From contig CAYOPE010000008.1 of the NCBI GenBank assembly GCA_964405805.1, forward strand, positions 1-29,755: 29,755 bases of DNA. The letters are read 5' to 3'. This document shows, piece by piece, positions 21,893 through 29,433 of this stretch (the first letter of the stretch is position 1; each line of letters opens with the position of its first letter). The notes beneath the pieces are model-generated. The model was not told where the DNA came from. It saw only the letters and a list, made by a program, of their open reading frames with translations, and did no database searches. This DNA comes from CAYOPE01 sp964405805 (GTDB lineage Bacteria > Patescibacteriota > Doudnabacteria > UBA920 > O2-02-FULL-48-8). Position numbers and translations under genes: made by a program.

Positions 21893-21973
21893 CGCTCCTC
21901 CGTTCGTAAAAGAGCCTTTACTTCCAGGCTCGTTTTCGATACTATTATACTGCAAATATAGAGAAAATCAACT
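21893..21973. promoter_or_regulatory. Divergent promoter between island C and ybaB, with leader hairpin
   Basis: CAGTATAATAG on the minus strand and CTATTATACTG on the plus strand are the same bases, giving overlapping -10 boxes near 21944-21954. The island C leader then has GAGCCT/AGGCTC (6-bp stem) followed by TTTT before GGAGGAG, so an attenuator is possible. The ybaB leader is about 20 nt and has no Shine-Dalgarno sequence. Confidence 0.55.
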
Positions 21974-22222
21974 ATGTTCGACCAACTAAAGAATCTTTAC
22001 AATCTACAGAAACAGCTCGCAAACGAGCAGGTCACAGGTAGCTCTCACGATGGTGCTTTCCATGTGACACTAAATGGCAACCATGAGCTAGTCAAAGTCG
22101 ACATCTCTCCTGACATCAATCTCGATCAACCGCAGGTTGAGAAAAACATAAAAGAAGCTCATCAGGACGCGCAGGAAAAATTAAAAAAACTCCTGGCTGA
22201 AAAGTTCCAAGGTATGCTATAA
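21974..22222 (+). CDS. YbaB/EbfC family nucleoid-associated protein
   Basis: 82 residues, a little short for the family (about 100). Pattern of N-terminal helix (FDQLKNLYNLQKQLANEQ), then strands with the NGNHELVKVDIS motif, and a C-terminal helix with the Lys-rich AHQDAQEKLKKLLAEK. Members dimerise and bind DNA, often encoded next to recombination or replication genes; here it precedes the pyrophosphatase. Its stop codon (CTATAATG) is part of a -10 box for the next gene. Confidence 0.85.
   Translation: MFDQLKNLYNLQKQLANEQVTGSSHDGAFHVTLNGNHELVKVDISPDINLDQPQVEKNIKEAHQDAQEKLKKLLAEKFQGML
22217..22222 (+). promoter_or_regulatory. -10 box of H+-PPase gene
   Basis: GCTATAATG overlaps the ybaB stop; the leader to the next ATG (22259) is about 30 nt, with no Shine-Dalgarno sequence. 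Confidence 0.45.
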
Positions 22223-22258
22223 TGCTTCGGTTAGTAATTAGAATTAGTCACTAGAAAT

Positions 22259-24256
22259 ATGCTTTTAGAATCAAATATTTTTTCGTTCGCCATCATCGCT
22301 GGCATTGCGGCGATTGTCTATGGCCTGATTATCACTTACTGGGTCATGCAGAAGTCTGCTGGTGACCAGACCATGCAAGAGATCGCCTCAGCCATCCAGG
22401 AAGGCGCAACCGCTTATCTTAGTCGCCAGTACTCGACTGTCGCAGTAGTTGCAGTTATCCTTTTTGTTGTCATCTGGAAATTTCTAGGCACTCACTCAGC
22501 TCTCGGCTTCTTGGTCGGGGCTGTCTCGTCCGCTCTAGCTGGTTTCATCGGCATGTTTGTGGCAGTCAGGGCCAATGTCCGCACTGCAGAAGCTGCTAAG
22601 CATGGACTGGACAAGGCTTTCTCACTTGCCTTCAAAGGTGGCGCTGTCACCGGATTTTTCGTGGTTGGACTCGGCCTTCTTTCAGTGACAATTTTTTATA
22701 AACTTACTGGTGACATCAAATCCTTAGTCGGTCTCGGCTTTGGCGCCAGCTTGATTTCTGTATTCGCTAGACTCGGCGGAGGTATTTTTACCAAAGGCGC
22801 TGATGTCGGTGGCGATTTGGTCGGAAAAATCGAAGCAGGCATCCCAGAAGATGATCCGAGAAACCCAGCTGTGATAGCTGACGCTGTGGGTGACAACGTG
22901 GGCGACGATGCGGGTATGGCAGCAGATCTTTTTGAAACATACGCTGTGACCATCATCGCTGCCATGATTCTGGCAAATATAGTTTTCAAAGGAAGCTCTG
23001 TTTTCATCCTCTACCCAATCGCACTCGGGGCTGTCTCAATCTTCGCCTCCATCATCGGCACATTCTTTGTCAGGCTTGTGAATAAGCAAATCATGACTGC
23101 GCTCTACAAAGGCTTGATCGTTTCAGGCATCCTGGCTGGTCTAGGTTTCTATTGGGTCACAAAAAGTTTGTTTATTCCTTTTTTCAGCCATGGATTTTTC
23201 TCTTCTACCTTAGTTGGATTGGCCGTGACAGCTGCCATGGTCATTATCACTGAGTACTATACTTCGAAACAATTCCGACCAGTCAAATCAATCGCTGAAG
23301 CATCCACAACTGGACACGGAACCAACATCATCACCGGACTTGCTGTGTCTATGCAGTCTACTGCTCTTCCAGTGCTCGCAATCATCGCAGGAGTACTCAT
23401 CTCTTATCATTACGCTGGAATTTATGGAACTGCGATCGCTGTGGTTTCCATGCTTTCCATGGCTGGCATCATCGTCGCCATCGACGCGTTCGGACCTATC
23501 ACTGACAATGCTGGCGGCATTGCTGAGATGTCCGGCCTTCCAGAATCAGTACGCGAGTCCACAGATGCTCTTGATGCTGTGGGCAACACGACTAAAGCTG
23601 TCACGAAGGGTTATGCGATTGCATCAGCAGGGCTTGCCGCAGTCGTACTCTTTGCATCTTATACTCAGGAGCTCGCCGGTCTTGGCAAGCACCTGGCATT
23701 TGATTTATCTGACGTAAAAGTTCTCGCAGGACTCATTATCGGCGCTCTGCTTCCATATCTCTTCGCTTCCATGGCCATGCAGGCTGTGGGCAAGGCCGGC
23801 CATGCAGTAGTCGAGGAAGTCCGCAGACAATTCAGAGAAATTCCCGGCATCATGGACCGCACAGCCAAGCCAGACTACGGCCGCGCAGTAGACATCGTGA
23901 CCAAAGCTGCAATCAAAGAAATGATCTTACCGGCTCTGCTGCCAGTAGCCGTGCCGATTATCGTTGGCGTAATTCCTTTTCTAGGCCTCAAGGCACTTGG
24001 TGGCGTTTTGGTGGGTTCCATCGTCACCGGACTATTTGTCGCCATCTCCATGACTTCAGGCGGCGCTGCCTGGGATAATGCAAAGAAATACATTGAAGAA
24101 GGAAACTATGGCGGCAAAAAATCTCTCGCTCATCAGGCTGCGGTCACAGGTGACACGGTCGGCGATCCATATAAAGATACAGCAGGCCCGGCCATCAACC
24201 CGATGATTAAAATCATAAATATCGTTGCCTTGCTCATCATTAGCTTCTTGGTCTAA
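22259..24256 (+). CDS. hppA: Membrane-bound proton-translocating pyrophosphatase
   Basis: 665 residues, about 15-16 membrane helices. It couples pyrophosphate hydrolysis to ion pumping. The catalytic loops are intact: GADVGGDLVGK, then the acidic run DAVGDNVGDDAGMAADLFE, and near the end GDTVGDPYKDTAGPAINP. The residue that separates potassium-dependent from independent enzymes is K446 (GNTTKAVTKG), where dependent enzymes have Ala, so this should be a potassium-independent, proton-pumping form. In a small fermentative cell it would recover energy from the pyrophosphate released in biosynthesis. It converges on mnmA with a 6-base gap. Confidence 0.96.
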   Translation: MLLESNIFSFAIIAGIAAIVYGLIITYWVMQKSAGDQTMQEIASAIQEGATAYLSRQYSTVAVVAVILFVVIWKFLGTHSALGFLVGAVSSALAGFIGMFVAVRANVRTAEAAKHGLDKAFSLAFKGGAVTGFFVVGLGLLSVTIFYKLTGDIKSLVGLGFGASLISVFARLGGGIFTKGADVGGDLVGKIEAGIPEDDPRNPAVIADAVGDNVGDDAGMAADLFETYAVTIIAAMILANIVFKGSSVFILYPIALGAVSIFASIIGTFFVRLVNKQIMTALYKGLIVSGILAGLGFYWVTKSLFIPFFSHGFFSSTLVGLAVTAAMVIITEYYTSKQFRPVKSIAEASTTGHGTNIITGLAVSMQSTALPVLAIIAGVLISYHYAGIYGTAIAVVSMLSMAGIIVAIDAFGPITDNAGGIAEMSGLPESVRESTDALDAVGNTTKAVTKGYAIASAGLAAVVLFASYTQELAGLGKHLAFDLSDVKVLAGLIIGALLPYLFASMAMQAVGKAGHAVVEEVRRQFREIPGIMDRTAKPDYGRAVDIVTKAAIKEMILPALLPVAVPIIVGVIPFLGLKALGGVLVGSIVTGLFVAISMTSGGAAWDNAKKYIEEGNYGGKKSLAHQAAVTGDTVGDPYKDTAGPAINPMIKIINIVALLIISFLV

Positions 24257-24262
24257 GTTTTT

Positions 24263-25324
24263 CTAGGACAAAATCTCCTCGATGATTCCACCTCCAAGCA
24301 CTTCGTCTCCTCTAAAAATCACGGCTGCCTGACCTGGCGTTAGCGCCCTCTCCGGTTTATCAAATCTAATTTTTAATCTGCTCCCTCTACCCTCTACCTT
24401 CGCCCCTGTTTCCGGATGATGATATCTGATTGTCACGCCAGTTTTCAATGGTAGTTTTGGTTCCTCACCTACCCAACTCACATCAGTAATCGTAAATTCT
24501 TTTTTCCAGAGACCATTGTCCTCTTTGTCGTTGGTCACGACTAGTTGATTCGATTTGAAATCTTTGCTCACAACATAGTAGGGCCCATGGCCGCCGAGGT
24601 TCATGCCTTCGCGCTGACCTATAGTGTAAAACGGCAAACCTGTGTGTTTCCCAATTGTCTGGCCAGACGTAGTCACGATCATTCCCTCATTCGCACGAAT
24701 GTGCGAACGTAGAAACTCTGTGACGTTAATTTTGCCTATAAAACAAATCCCCTGTGAATCCTTTTTCTCAGCATTGGGTAACTTAAACTTCTTTGCCAAC
24801 TCACGGACCTCTGATTTTTTGAGATGACCGATTGGAAACAAAATCTTTGCCAACTGATCTTGCTTGAGTGTGTACAAAAAATAACTCTGATCCTTAGCCG
24901 GATCGACGCCTTTGAGCAACTGAAACCTGCCTGCTGTACCCTGCACCCTCGCATAGTGTCCAGTCGCTACAAAGTCTGCGCCAAGTTTCAAGGCTCTTTC
25001 TAGGAAAACTTTGAACTTGATCTCGCTATTACACATCACATCCGGATTCGGTGTCCTGCCAGCTTTGTATTCACGCAAAAAATATTCGACAACCTTGTCG
25101 TAGTATTCTTTTTCAAAGTCCCAGATGTAAAACGGTATATCTAGAAGCTGCGCAACTTTACGCGCATCTTCCGAATCCTCGACCCAAGTACAGCCATAAT
25201 CGCCGAAGTCCTCAGACCAGTTTTTCATATAAACGCCAATAACGTCATAACCTTGCTGCTTAAGCAAAGCTGCCGTGACTGATGAATCTACTCCACCTGA
25301 CATACCCACAATTACTTTTTTCAT
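24263..25324 (-). CDS. mnmA: tRNA-specific 2-thiouridylase
   Basis: 353 residues from ATG 25324; the in-frame start 30 bases upstream lies before the -10 box. It thiolates uridine 34 of tRNA-Glu, Gln and Lys. P-loop GMSGGVDSS (7-15), catalytic C98 (NPDVMCNSEIKF) and C194 (SQGICFIG) are all present, as is the C-terminal beta-barrel. Two GGG heptad repeats lie in loops (24934-24950, reading RVQGTAGRF, and 24379-24407, reading KVEGRGSRL), where related enzymes have shorter loops. A TATAAT box ends 7 bases before the ATG. Confidence 0.95.
   Translation of the reverse strand: MKKVIVGMSGGVDSSVTAALLKQQGYDVIGVYMKNWSEDFGDYGCTWVEDSEDARKVAQLLDIPFYIWDFEKEYYDKVVEYFLREYKAGRTPNPDVMCNSEIKFKVFLERALKLGADFVATGHYARVQGTAGRFQLLKGVDPAKDQSYFLYTLKQDQLAKILFPIGHLKKSEVRELAKKFKLPNAEKKDSQGICFIGKINVTEFLRSHIRANEGMIVTTSGQTIGKHTGLPFYTIGQREGMNLGGHGPYYVVSKDFKSNQLVVTNDKEDNGLWKKEFTITDVSWVGEEPKLPLKTGVTIRYHHPETGAKVEGRGSRLKIRFDKPERALTPGQAAVIFRGDEVLGGGIIEEILS
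24379..24407 (-). repeat. GGG heptad repeat in mnmA (GGGTAGA, GGGAGCA)
   Basis: On the coding strand AGGTAGA-GGGTAGA-GGGAGCA with a GGGG nearby, similar to the heptads in the GT39 gene. A second, two-unit copy (GGGTGCA-GGGTACA) lies at 24934-24950. Confidence 0.5.
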
Positions 25325-25331
25325 GACGCTT

Positions 25332-25337
25332 ATTATA
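25332..25337 (-). promoter_or_regulatory. -10 box of mnmA (leaderless)
   Basis: GCTATAAT on the minus strand ends 7 bp before ATG 25324. Confidence 0.55.
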
Positions 25338-25375
25338 GCAATTTTCCGACGCATAGTGAAGCTAGCCGAAAACTG

Positions 25376-26113
25376 TTAGTGGCTGATTTTTATCTCTTCT
25401 GCCTGTCGTAACTGATTCTGCATATTTATTCCGTAAGTTTCTAGTGGATCTACTGTAGCTGTGTTTATCGCGACATTTTTATTGATCGCGATTTCTACCA
25501 GATCTGTCAGATAGTATTCCCCGTGTTTATTTTTCGACACAAGTGACAGGTTTTCCCAGAGCCACTCACTGCCAAATAAATACACGCCTGGGTTAACTTC
25601 TCGAATCTGCCTTTCTGCTGCAGAAGCGTCTACAAATTCTTGATTTTTTACAATTTTCCCATTCTTGCGAATGATGCGGCCGTAGCCTGCGAGCGGCGCG
25701 AATTCATGATCAAAATGCGGTGCGACAGTAGTCAGCATGGAAAAAACAGACTTACTTTCTTTATGCAAATTTACCAGTTTCTGAATACTAGCCGACTGTA
25801 TAAACGGCATGTCGCCATAAAGCACCAGGACATTTTTACCTTCCACTTTGGGCTTAGCTGCCGCCACTGCATGACCTGTGCCAAACTGACCTTCTTGAAA
25901 TGCATAAATATAATTGGGCCCCAGGTATGACTGAACCAGTTCGTATTTATGCCCAACTACGATCACTGGCTTCATCAGATCTGAGACTTGAGAAATCGCG
26001 TCCAGCAAATGTTGGATCAAAGGTTTCCCTTTGAGTCCGACTAAAACTTTGGGCAAAGAAGAATTCATTCGAGTTCCCTTGCCAGCTGCTAAAATAATTG
26101 GTTGTGTGCTCAT
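25376..26113 (-). CDS. GlmU-like uridylyltransferase domain protein (no acetyltransferase domain)
   Basis: 245 residues from ATG 26113. The nucleotidyltransferase domain is complete: LAAGKGTRM (8-16), the KP and Q residues of PKVL and FQEGQFGTGHAV, metal-binding LYGDMPF, EVNPGVYLF and HGEYYLTD. It should make UDP-N-acetylglucosamine from UTP and GlcNAc-1-phosphate. Full-length GlmU has a left-handed beta-helix acetyltransferase after this point; here the gene simply ends. Acetylation must come from another enzyme or from salvage. No Shine-Dalgarno sequence precedes the ATG, and the island D terminator ends just upstream. Confidence 0.85.
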   Translation of the reverse strand: MSTQPIILAAGKGTRMNSSLPKVLVGLKGKPLIQHLLDAISQVSDLMKPVIVVGHKYELVQSYLGPNYIYAFQEGQFGTGHAVAAAKPKVEGKNVLVLYGDMPFIQSASIQKLVNLHKESKSVFSMLTTVAPHFDHEFAPLAGYGRIIRKNGKIVKNQEFVDASAAERQIREVNPGVYLFGSEWLWENLSLVSKNKHGEYYLTDLVEIAINKNVAINTATVDPLETYGINMQNQLRQAEEIKISH

Positions 26114-26156
26114 AAAAGTTAAAAGAAGGCGAGGGGAAGAGCGGGCCTTCCCCTCG
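26114..26156 (-). terminator. Terminator of island D
   Basis: CGAGGGGAAG/CTTCCCCTCG, a 10-bp stem with a 7-nt loop (26130-26156), followed by CCTTCTTTTAACTTTT on the minus strand. Confidence 0.85.
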
Positions 26157-26173
26157 AAAACCAAACGACCGAC

Positions 26174-26788
26174 TCACAGCGACATCGAGATGACGAGGTT
26201 CGGAAGCGGACCGAGTCCTTTTCTGATTCGGTAGGCTTCGAGCCGAGGCCAGCAGACTTTTCGAGCGAACTCCGCGGAAGCCGCAAGAAGACCTCTGTGC
26301 GCAAGGCGCTGCCAGTCGCCTTCAAACTCGTGAGTGTTCACGAGACTTCCCAGCAACAGTTGGCCCATGTCTCCGAGGTCGTCGTAGCGAAACTCTCGCG
26401 GCTGATCCGGGTCGGCGTTGTGGTAGAACCGAAACGCCCAGATGTAGCGAAGGAGCTCGAGCATCTCAGAGCAGGTCTGCCAGGACGGTAACTTGTCCCA
26501 CTCGGCGTTGATCATGCCGCGCGAGCGGTAATACTCGACGCGGTGCGCCACATACGCGAAGATCTCGTGCCTCGTCGCCGCATCTGCCAGTTCGTTCCAC
26601 GGAGCGAGCCCGAACTCGGCCCGAGCAAGCAGTTCGATCATTTCTCCGCTTGCACCCAGTTCGTCGCCGCCAGCGTGTACGGATCCGATCGTGATGCTGT
26701 ACTCGCGACGATACCACTCGATGAAAATCTGAATTGCTCGCACGAGCGGGTGCGCCAGTGCTTCGCTTGCCGAAACCTTTGGTGTCAC
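26174..26788 (-). CDS. Island D helical protein, function unknown
   Basis: 204 residues from GTG 26788, chosen because AGGAGG ends 5 bases upstream. An ATG at 26793 in another frame gives only Met-Gln-stop. The protein looks mainly helical, rich in Trp, Tyr and Arg, with no membrane segment. Notable stretches are FIEWYRREYSIT, a paired EIFAYVAHRVEYYRSRG helix, and FRYDDLGDMGQLLLGSLVNTH. Composition is GC-rich compared with its TrmB and GlmU-like neighbours. I cannot assign a family. A phage- or plasmid-derived origin would be consistent with composition but has no direct support. Confidence 0.75.
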   Translation of the reverse strand: MTPKVSASEALAHPLVRAIQIFIEWYRREYSITIGSVHAGGDELGASGEMIELLARAEFGLAPWNELADAATRHEIFAYVAHRVEYYRSRGMINAEWDKLPSWQTCSEMLELLRYIWAFRFYHNADPDQPREFRYDDLGDMGQLLLGSLVNTHEFEGDWQRLAHRGLLAASAEFARKVCWPRLEAYRIRKGLGPLPNLVISMSL

Positions 26789-26840
26789 TGCATCCTCCTC
26801 CTTGAGAGTCCGAGGAAAGGTCCTCGAAACTAACCAAGAC

Positions 26841-27590
26841 TTATAGCTTGTCCCAGTTAAATTCGAAGATCATTCTTTGCATCTCGTAAATGTCAGAGTT
26901 CTCGATAATTACACCAATTGCGTTTCCTGACGCATCTAGTCCGATATGGGCAATCTTGTCGCCATAAATCAGTTCGTGGGTCGTGCTGCCTTTGGTTTTT
27001 TTGTCTTTCAGCCACCTGCGATCATCTAGTCCTGAGAGCTCTCCACCTTCACCGAGAGATATAGTTTTTACATTAATTCCGTTTTCGATTCGCTTATCAT
27101 TAAAAGCTGGAAAATCTTTATAAATCATTTGCCGCTCCTTCAGAGTCGAGGCTGAGTAGACATAATACTCCTTGTGCTTAAGATTTTTCAGTGTGTTTAG
27201 GATATCTTCCAGAATTTTCTTTACGCCTTTTGATCCTTCATAAACTCGGATAGTAGGTCTGCCGCCTTGCTGTGCAAACATACTTTTCAGCTCTGGAATT
27301 TTTTCAGTAATGGTAACTTTTAGTCTTTCTAGCTGTGTCTGCTTGTCCTCCAGCGCATCGACTAGCTTCTCAGGCGGCTCAGCCGCAAAGTGGTGCTTGC
27401 CTTTCTGATAAAAGCTGGCTAAGCCTAGGCTAACAAGCTTTCTTAAAATATCATAAGCTGTTCCTCTATTCACTCCAGAATTTCTAGCTACCATCCGCGC
27501 TGGTGACGGTCCTAAATGCAAAAGGGAGACATAAACACTAGTCTCTTTTTCTGAAAGACCGAATTCTTCTAAGATTTTCTTCAGTTCCAT
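26841..27590 (-). CDS. TrmB-like transcriptional regulator
   Basis: 249 residues. N-terminal winged helix (1-70): LEEFGLSEKETSVYVSLLHLG, then ARNSGVNRGTAYDILRKLVSLGL as the recognition region. Residues 75-105 form a coiled coil that would dimerise, and 110-249 form the effector domain seen in TrmB-type sugar or stress sensors (IRVYEGSKGVKKILEDIL). The ligand is unknown. A palindrome AGTAAA-N5-TTTACT immediately upstream of the ATG could be its own operator. The stop TAA overlaps a TATAAG that could serve as the -10 for island D. Confidence 0.88.
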   Translation of the reverse strand: MELKKILEEFGLSEKETSVYVSLLHLGPSPARMVARNSGVNRGTAYDILRKLVSLGLASFYQKGKHHFAAEPPEKLVDALEDKQTQLERLKVTITEKIPELKSMFAQQGGRPTIRVYEGSKGVKKILEDILNTLKNLKHKEYYVYSASTLKERQMIYKDFPAFNDKRIENGINVKTISLGEGGELSGLDDRRWLKDKKTKGSTTHELIYGDKIAHIGLDASGNAIGVIIENSDIYEMQRMIFEFNWDKL

Positions 27591-27607
27591 AGTAAAATCA
27601 GTTTACT
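27591..27607 (-). promoter_or_regulatory. Candidate TrmB operator
   Basis: AGTAAA and TTTACT are inverted with a 5-bp centre, touching the TrmB start codon, well placed for autoregulation. Confidence 0.45.
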
Positions 27608-27660
27608 CGTGTACTATTTTTTGGTCAAAAATAAGCTTCGAAAATGGGTTTAAACGCTAA

Positions 27661-27687
27661 AATAAGCCAATTTTTTGTTGGCTTATT
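27661..27687. terminator. Bidirectional terminator of the TraG-like gene
   Basis: AATAAGCCAA/TTGGCTTATT, a 10-bp stem with a 7-nt loop, flanked by T or A runs on each strand. Confidence 0.85.
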
Positions 27688-27714
27688 TTCTGCACTTTTA
27701 TAGTTATCCCCAAG

Positions 27715-29427
27715 CTAGAAAGTTATTTTATCTCCTGGATTTAGGTTTCCTTGCTGCTGAACTTCTGGTTTGGGTTCAGGTTTGAGCTCTGGCTTTGTTT
27801 GTTCTACTGGTTTTTTTATAGCCTCTGTCATGGCTTTCGCTGTCTCGTCTGCATGCTTGGTAATTTTTTCAGCATTGAGTTTATTTACAGTTTGCCAGAC
27901 AGGGTTTTCTTGTGGTTTTTTCTCGTGAACCCTACGATTAGGTTGGCTTTCTGACTGATGTGCTCGACGCTCCTGAAATCTTCGCTCTTCTGGCCTTCGT
28001 TCTGGTCTCGGAGCAGGTGTTTGGGAAATCTGTTGAGTTGGACTCGGAGTGACGCGATTTTCATAACGTAAACTTTCCTGCAGATCCTCTTGCTCAACTG
28101 CTGCTGATTCTACTTCTGCTGCTTGTAAATGAAATTCCGACCCCATCCATTTGTTTATCTTTTCTTCGACCAAATCTTTTTTGTTTGCGTAACGCTCACG
28201 CGAAACAGTGATAACCTTCGGTTCATTACCCGTGGGCTCTGCGATTGGTGGTAGAGTTGTAGCTGAAAATGGAGTAGAAGAAACTCCATTGATCATAAGT
28301 TTTAAATAAATATGATATTTTGTCAGGTTTACCAAGTCGTTTAGAAGATACGTAGGGTCAAATTCCTTTTCGAGAAATTCTGCGTCATCAGCACCAACTC
28401 GGAAACAAACCAAAGTGCCGACGTTACCAAAAATTGCATCTCGGACGATAGTGTTCTTTTTATCAGCGACTAATTGGCCAATGTACTGATGGGCCACAAC
28501 CAAATTCAATCGATACTTACGAGCCTCAGACAATATATTTGCAAATGACTCGGTAGCAAAATTCTGAAATTCATCGACATAAAGATAAAAATCCTCACGC
28601 TCTTCTTCTGGCATATCCACCCGACTCATGGCAGCCAGCTGCAACTTGGTGATAATCATAGCACCCAGTAAAGCAGAATTGTCTTCCCCTATTCTTCCTT
28701 TTGAAAGATTGATCAAAAAAATCTTTTTCTTGTCCATAATCTCCCGCAGATCGATTGAGCTTTTAGTTTGACCGACAATGTTTCGAATAATTGCTGAAGA
28801 TAAAAATTGTCCGACTTTGTTTTGTATTGGCGCGATGGCTTCGTTTCGGAATTTGTCGTTATAGTTGGCAAATTCATCCACCCAAAATGACTTCACGACT
28901 GGATCTTTGATATTGTCTACGATTTTTTTACGGTAAGTTTTGTTCACAAGCATTCTTGCAATGCCAAGCAAGGTGTTTCCTGGTGAATCCAGAAGTGCCA
29001 AAATCGTATTGTTCAGAATGTATTCCATACGCGCCGACCAGACGCCAGCCCAAATTTTGGTAAACACACCCATCAAACCAGAAGCCACCAAATGTTTATA
29101 TTTGGGATCCACGGATTCAAGTGGATTAAAAGCGATAGGAAAATCACTGTCTGCGGGATTTAGATAAACGACATCGTTAATGCGATTGGAAGGAATATAG
29201 TTTAAGACTTTCTCTACGGAATCACCGTGAGGGTCAACAAAGGCCACGCCATGACCTTCCTGAATATCTTGAATGACCATGTTTTCAATCAAGGTAGTCT
29301 TGCCCATACCAGTTTTTCCAATGATGTACATGTGTCGTCTGCGGTCGTCCCGACGAATACCGAAAGCGACTTCCCGATTTCGGAAGTTAGTTTTTGCAAA
29401 CAGAGTTATATCATTATCATTTGGCAT
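27715..29427 (-). CDS. TraG/VirD4-like (TraM recognition/DUF87) ATPase of a type IV secretion or DNA transfer system
   Basis: 570 residues. AAA-type P-loop GKTGMGKTT (37-45), Walker B YLYVDEFQ (281-288), and conserved FVDPHGDS and ARKYRLNLVVAHQ segments identify the coupling-ATPase class. No N-terminal membrane helices, so it is probably cytoplasmic and tethered by the partner encoded just upstream. After about residue 425 the sequence is low-complexity, with Pro/Arg/Glu repeats (RPERRPEERRFQERR) and a KPELKPEPKPE segment, likely disordered. Such pairs are common in CPR genomes, where their role in DNA uptake or transfer is inferred, not shown. It starts 6 bases after its partner's stop. Confidence 0.88.
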   Translation of the reverse strand: MPNDNDITLFAKTNFRNREVAFGIRRDDRRRHMYIIGKTGMGKTTLIENMVIQDIQEGHGVAFVDPHGDSVEKVLNYIPSNRINDVVYLNPADSDFPIAFNPLESVDPKYKHLVASGLMGVFTKIWAGVWSARMEYILNNTILALLDSPGNTLLGIARMLVNKTYRKKIVDNIKDPVVKSFWVDEFANYNDKFRNEAIAPIQNKVGQFLSSAIIRNIVGQTKSSIDLREIMDKKKIFLINLSKGRIGEDNSALLGAMIITKLQLAAMSRVDMPEEEREDFYLYVDEFQNFATESFANILSEARKYRLNLVVAHQYIGQLVADKKNTIVRDAIFGNVGTLVCFRVGADDAEFLEKEFDPTYLLNDLVNLTKYHIYLKLMINGVSSTPFSATTLPPIAEPTGNEPKVITVSRERYANKKDLVEEKINKWMGSEFHLQAAEVESAAVEQEDLQESLRYENRVTPSPTQQISQTPAPRPERRPEERRFQERRAHQSESQPNRRVHEKKPQENPVWQTVNKLNAEKITKHADETAKAMTEAIKKPVEQTKPELKPEPKPEVQQQGNLNPGDKITF

Positions 29428-29433
29428 ATATTT

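Noticed and set aside
26466..26837. Arg-rich 123-residue ORF overlapping island D
   Set aside because: It is a shifted frame of the GC-rich gene with no ribosome-binding site; the 204-residue frame has AGGAGG in place.
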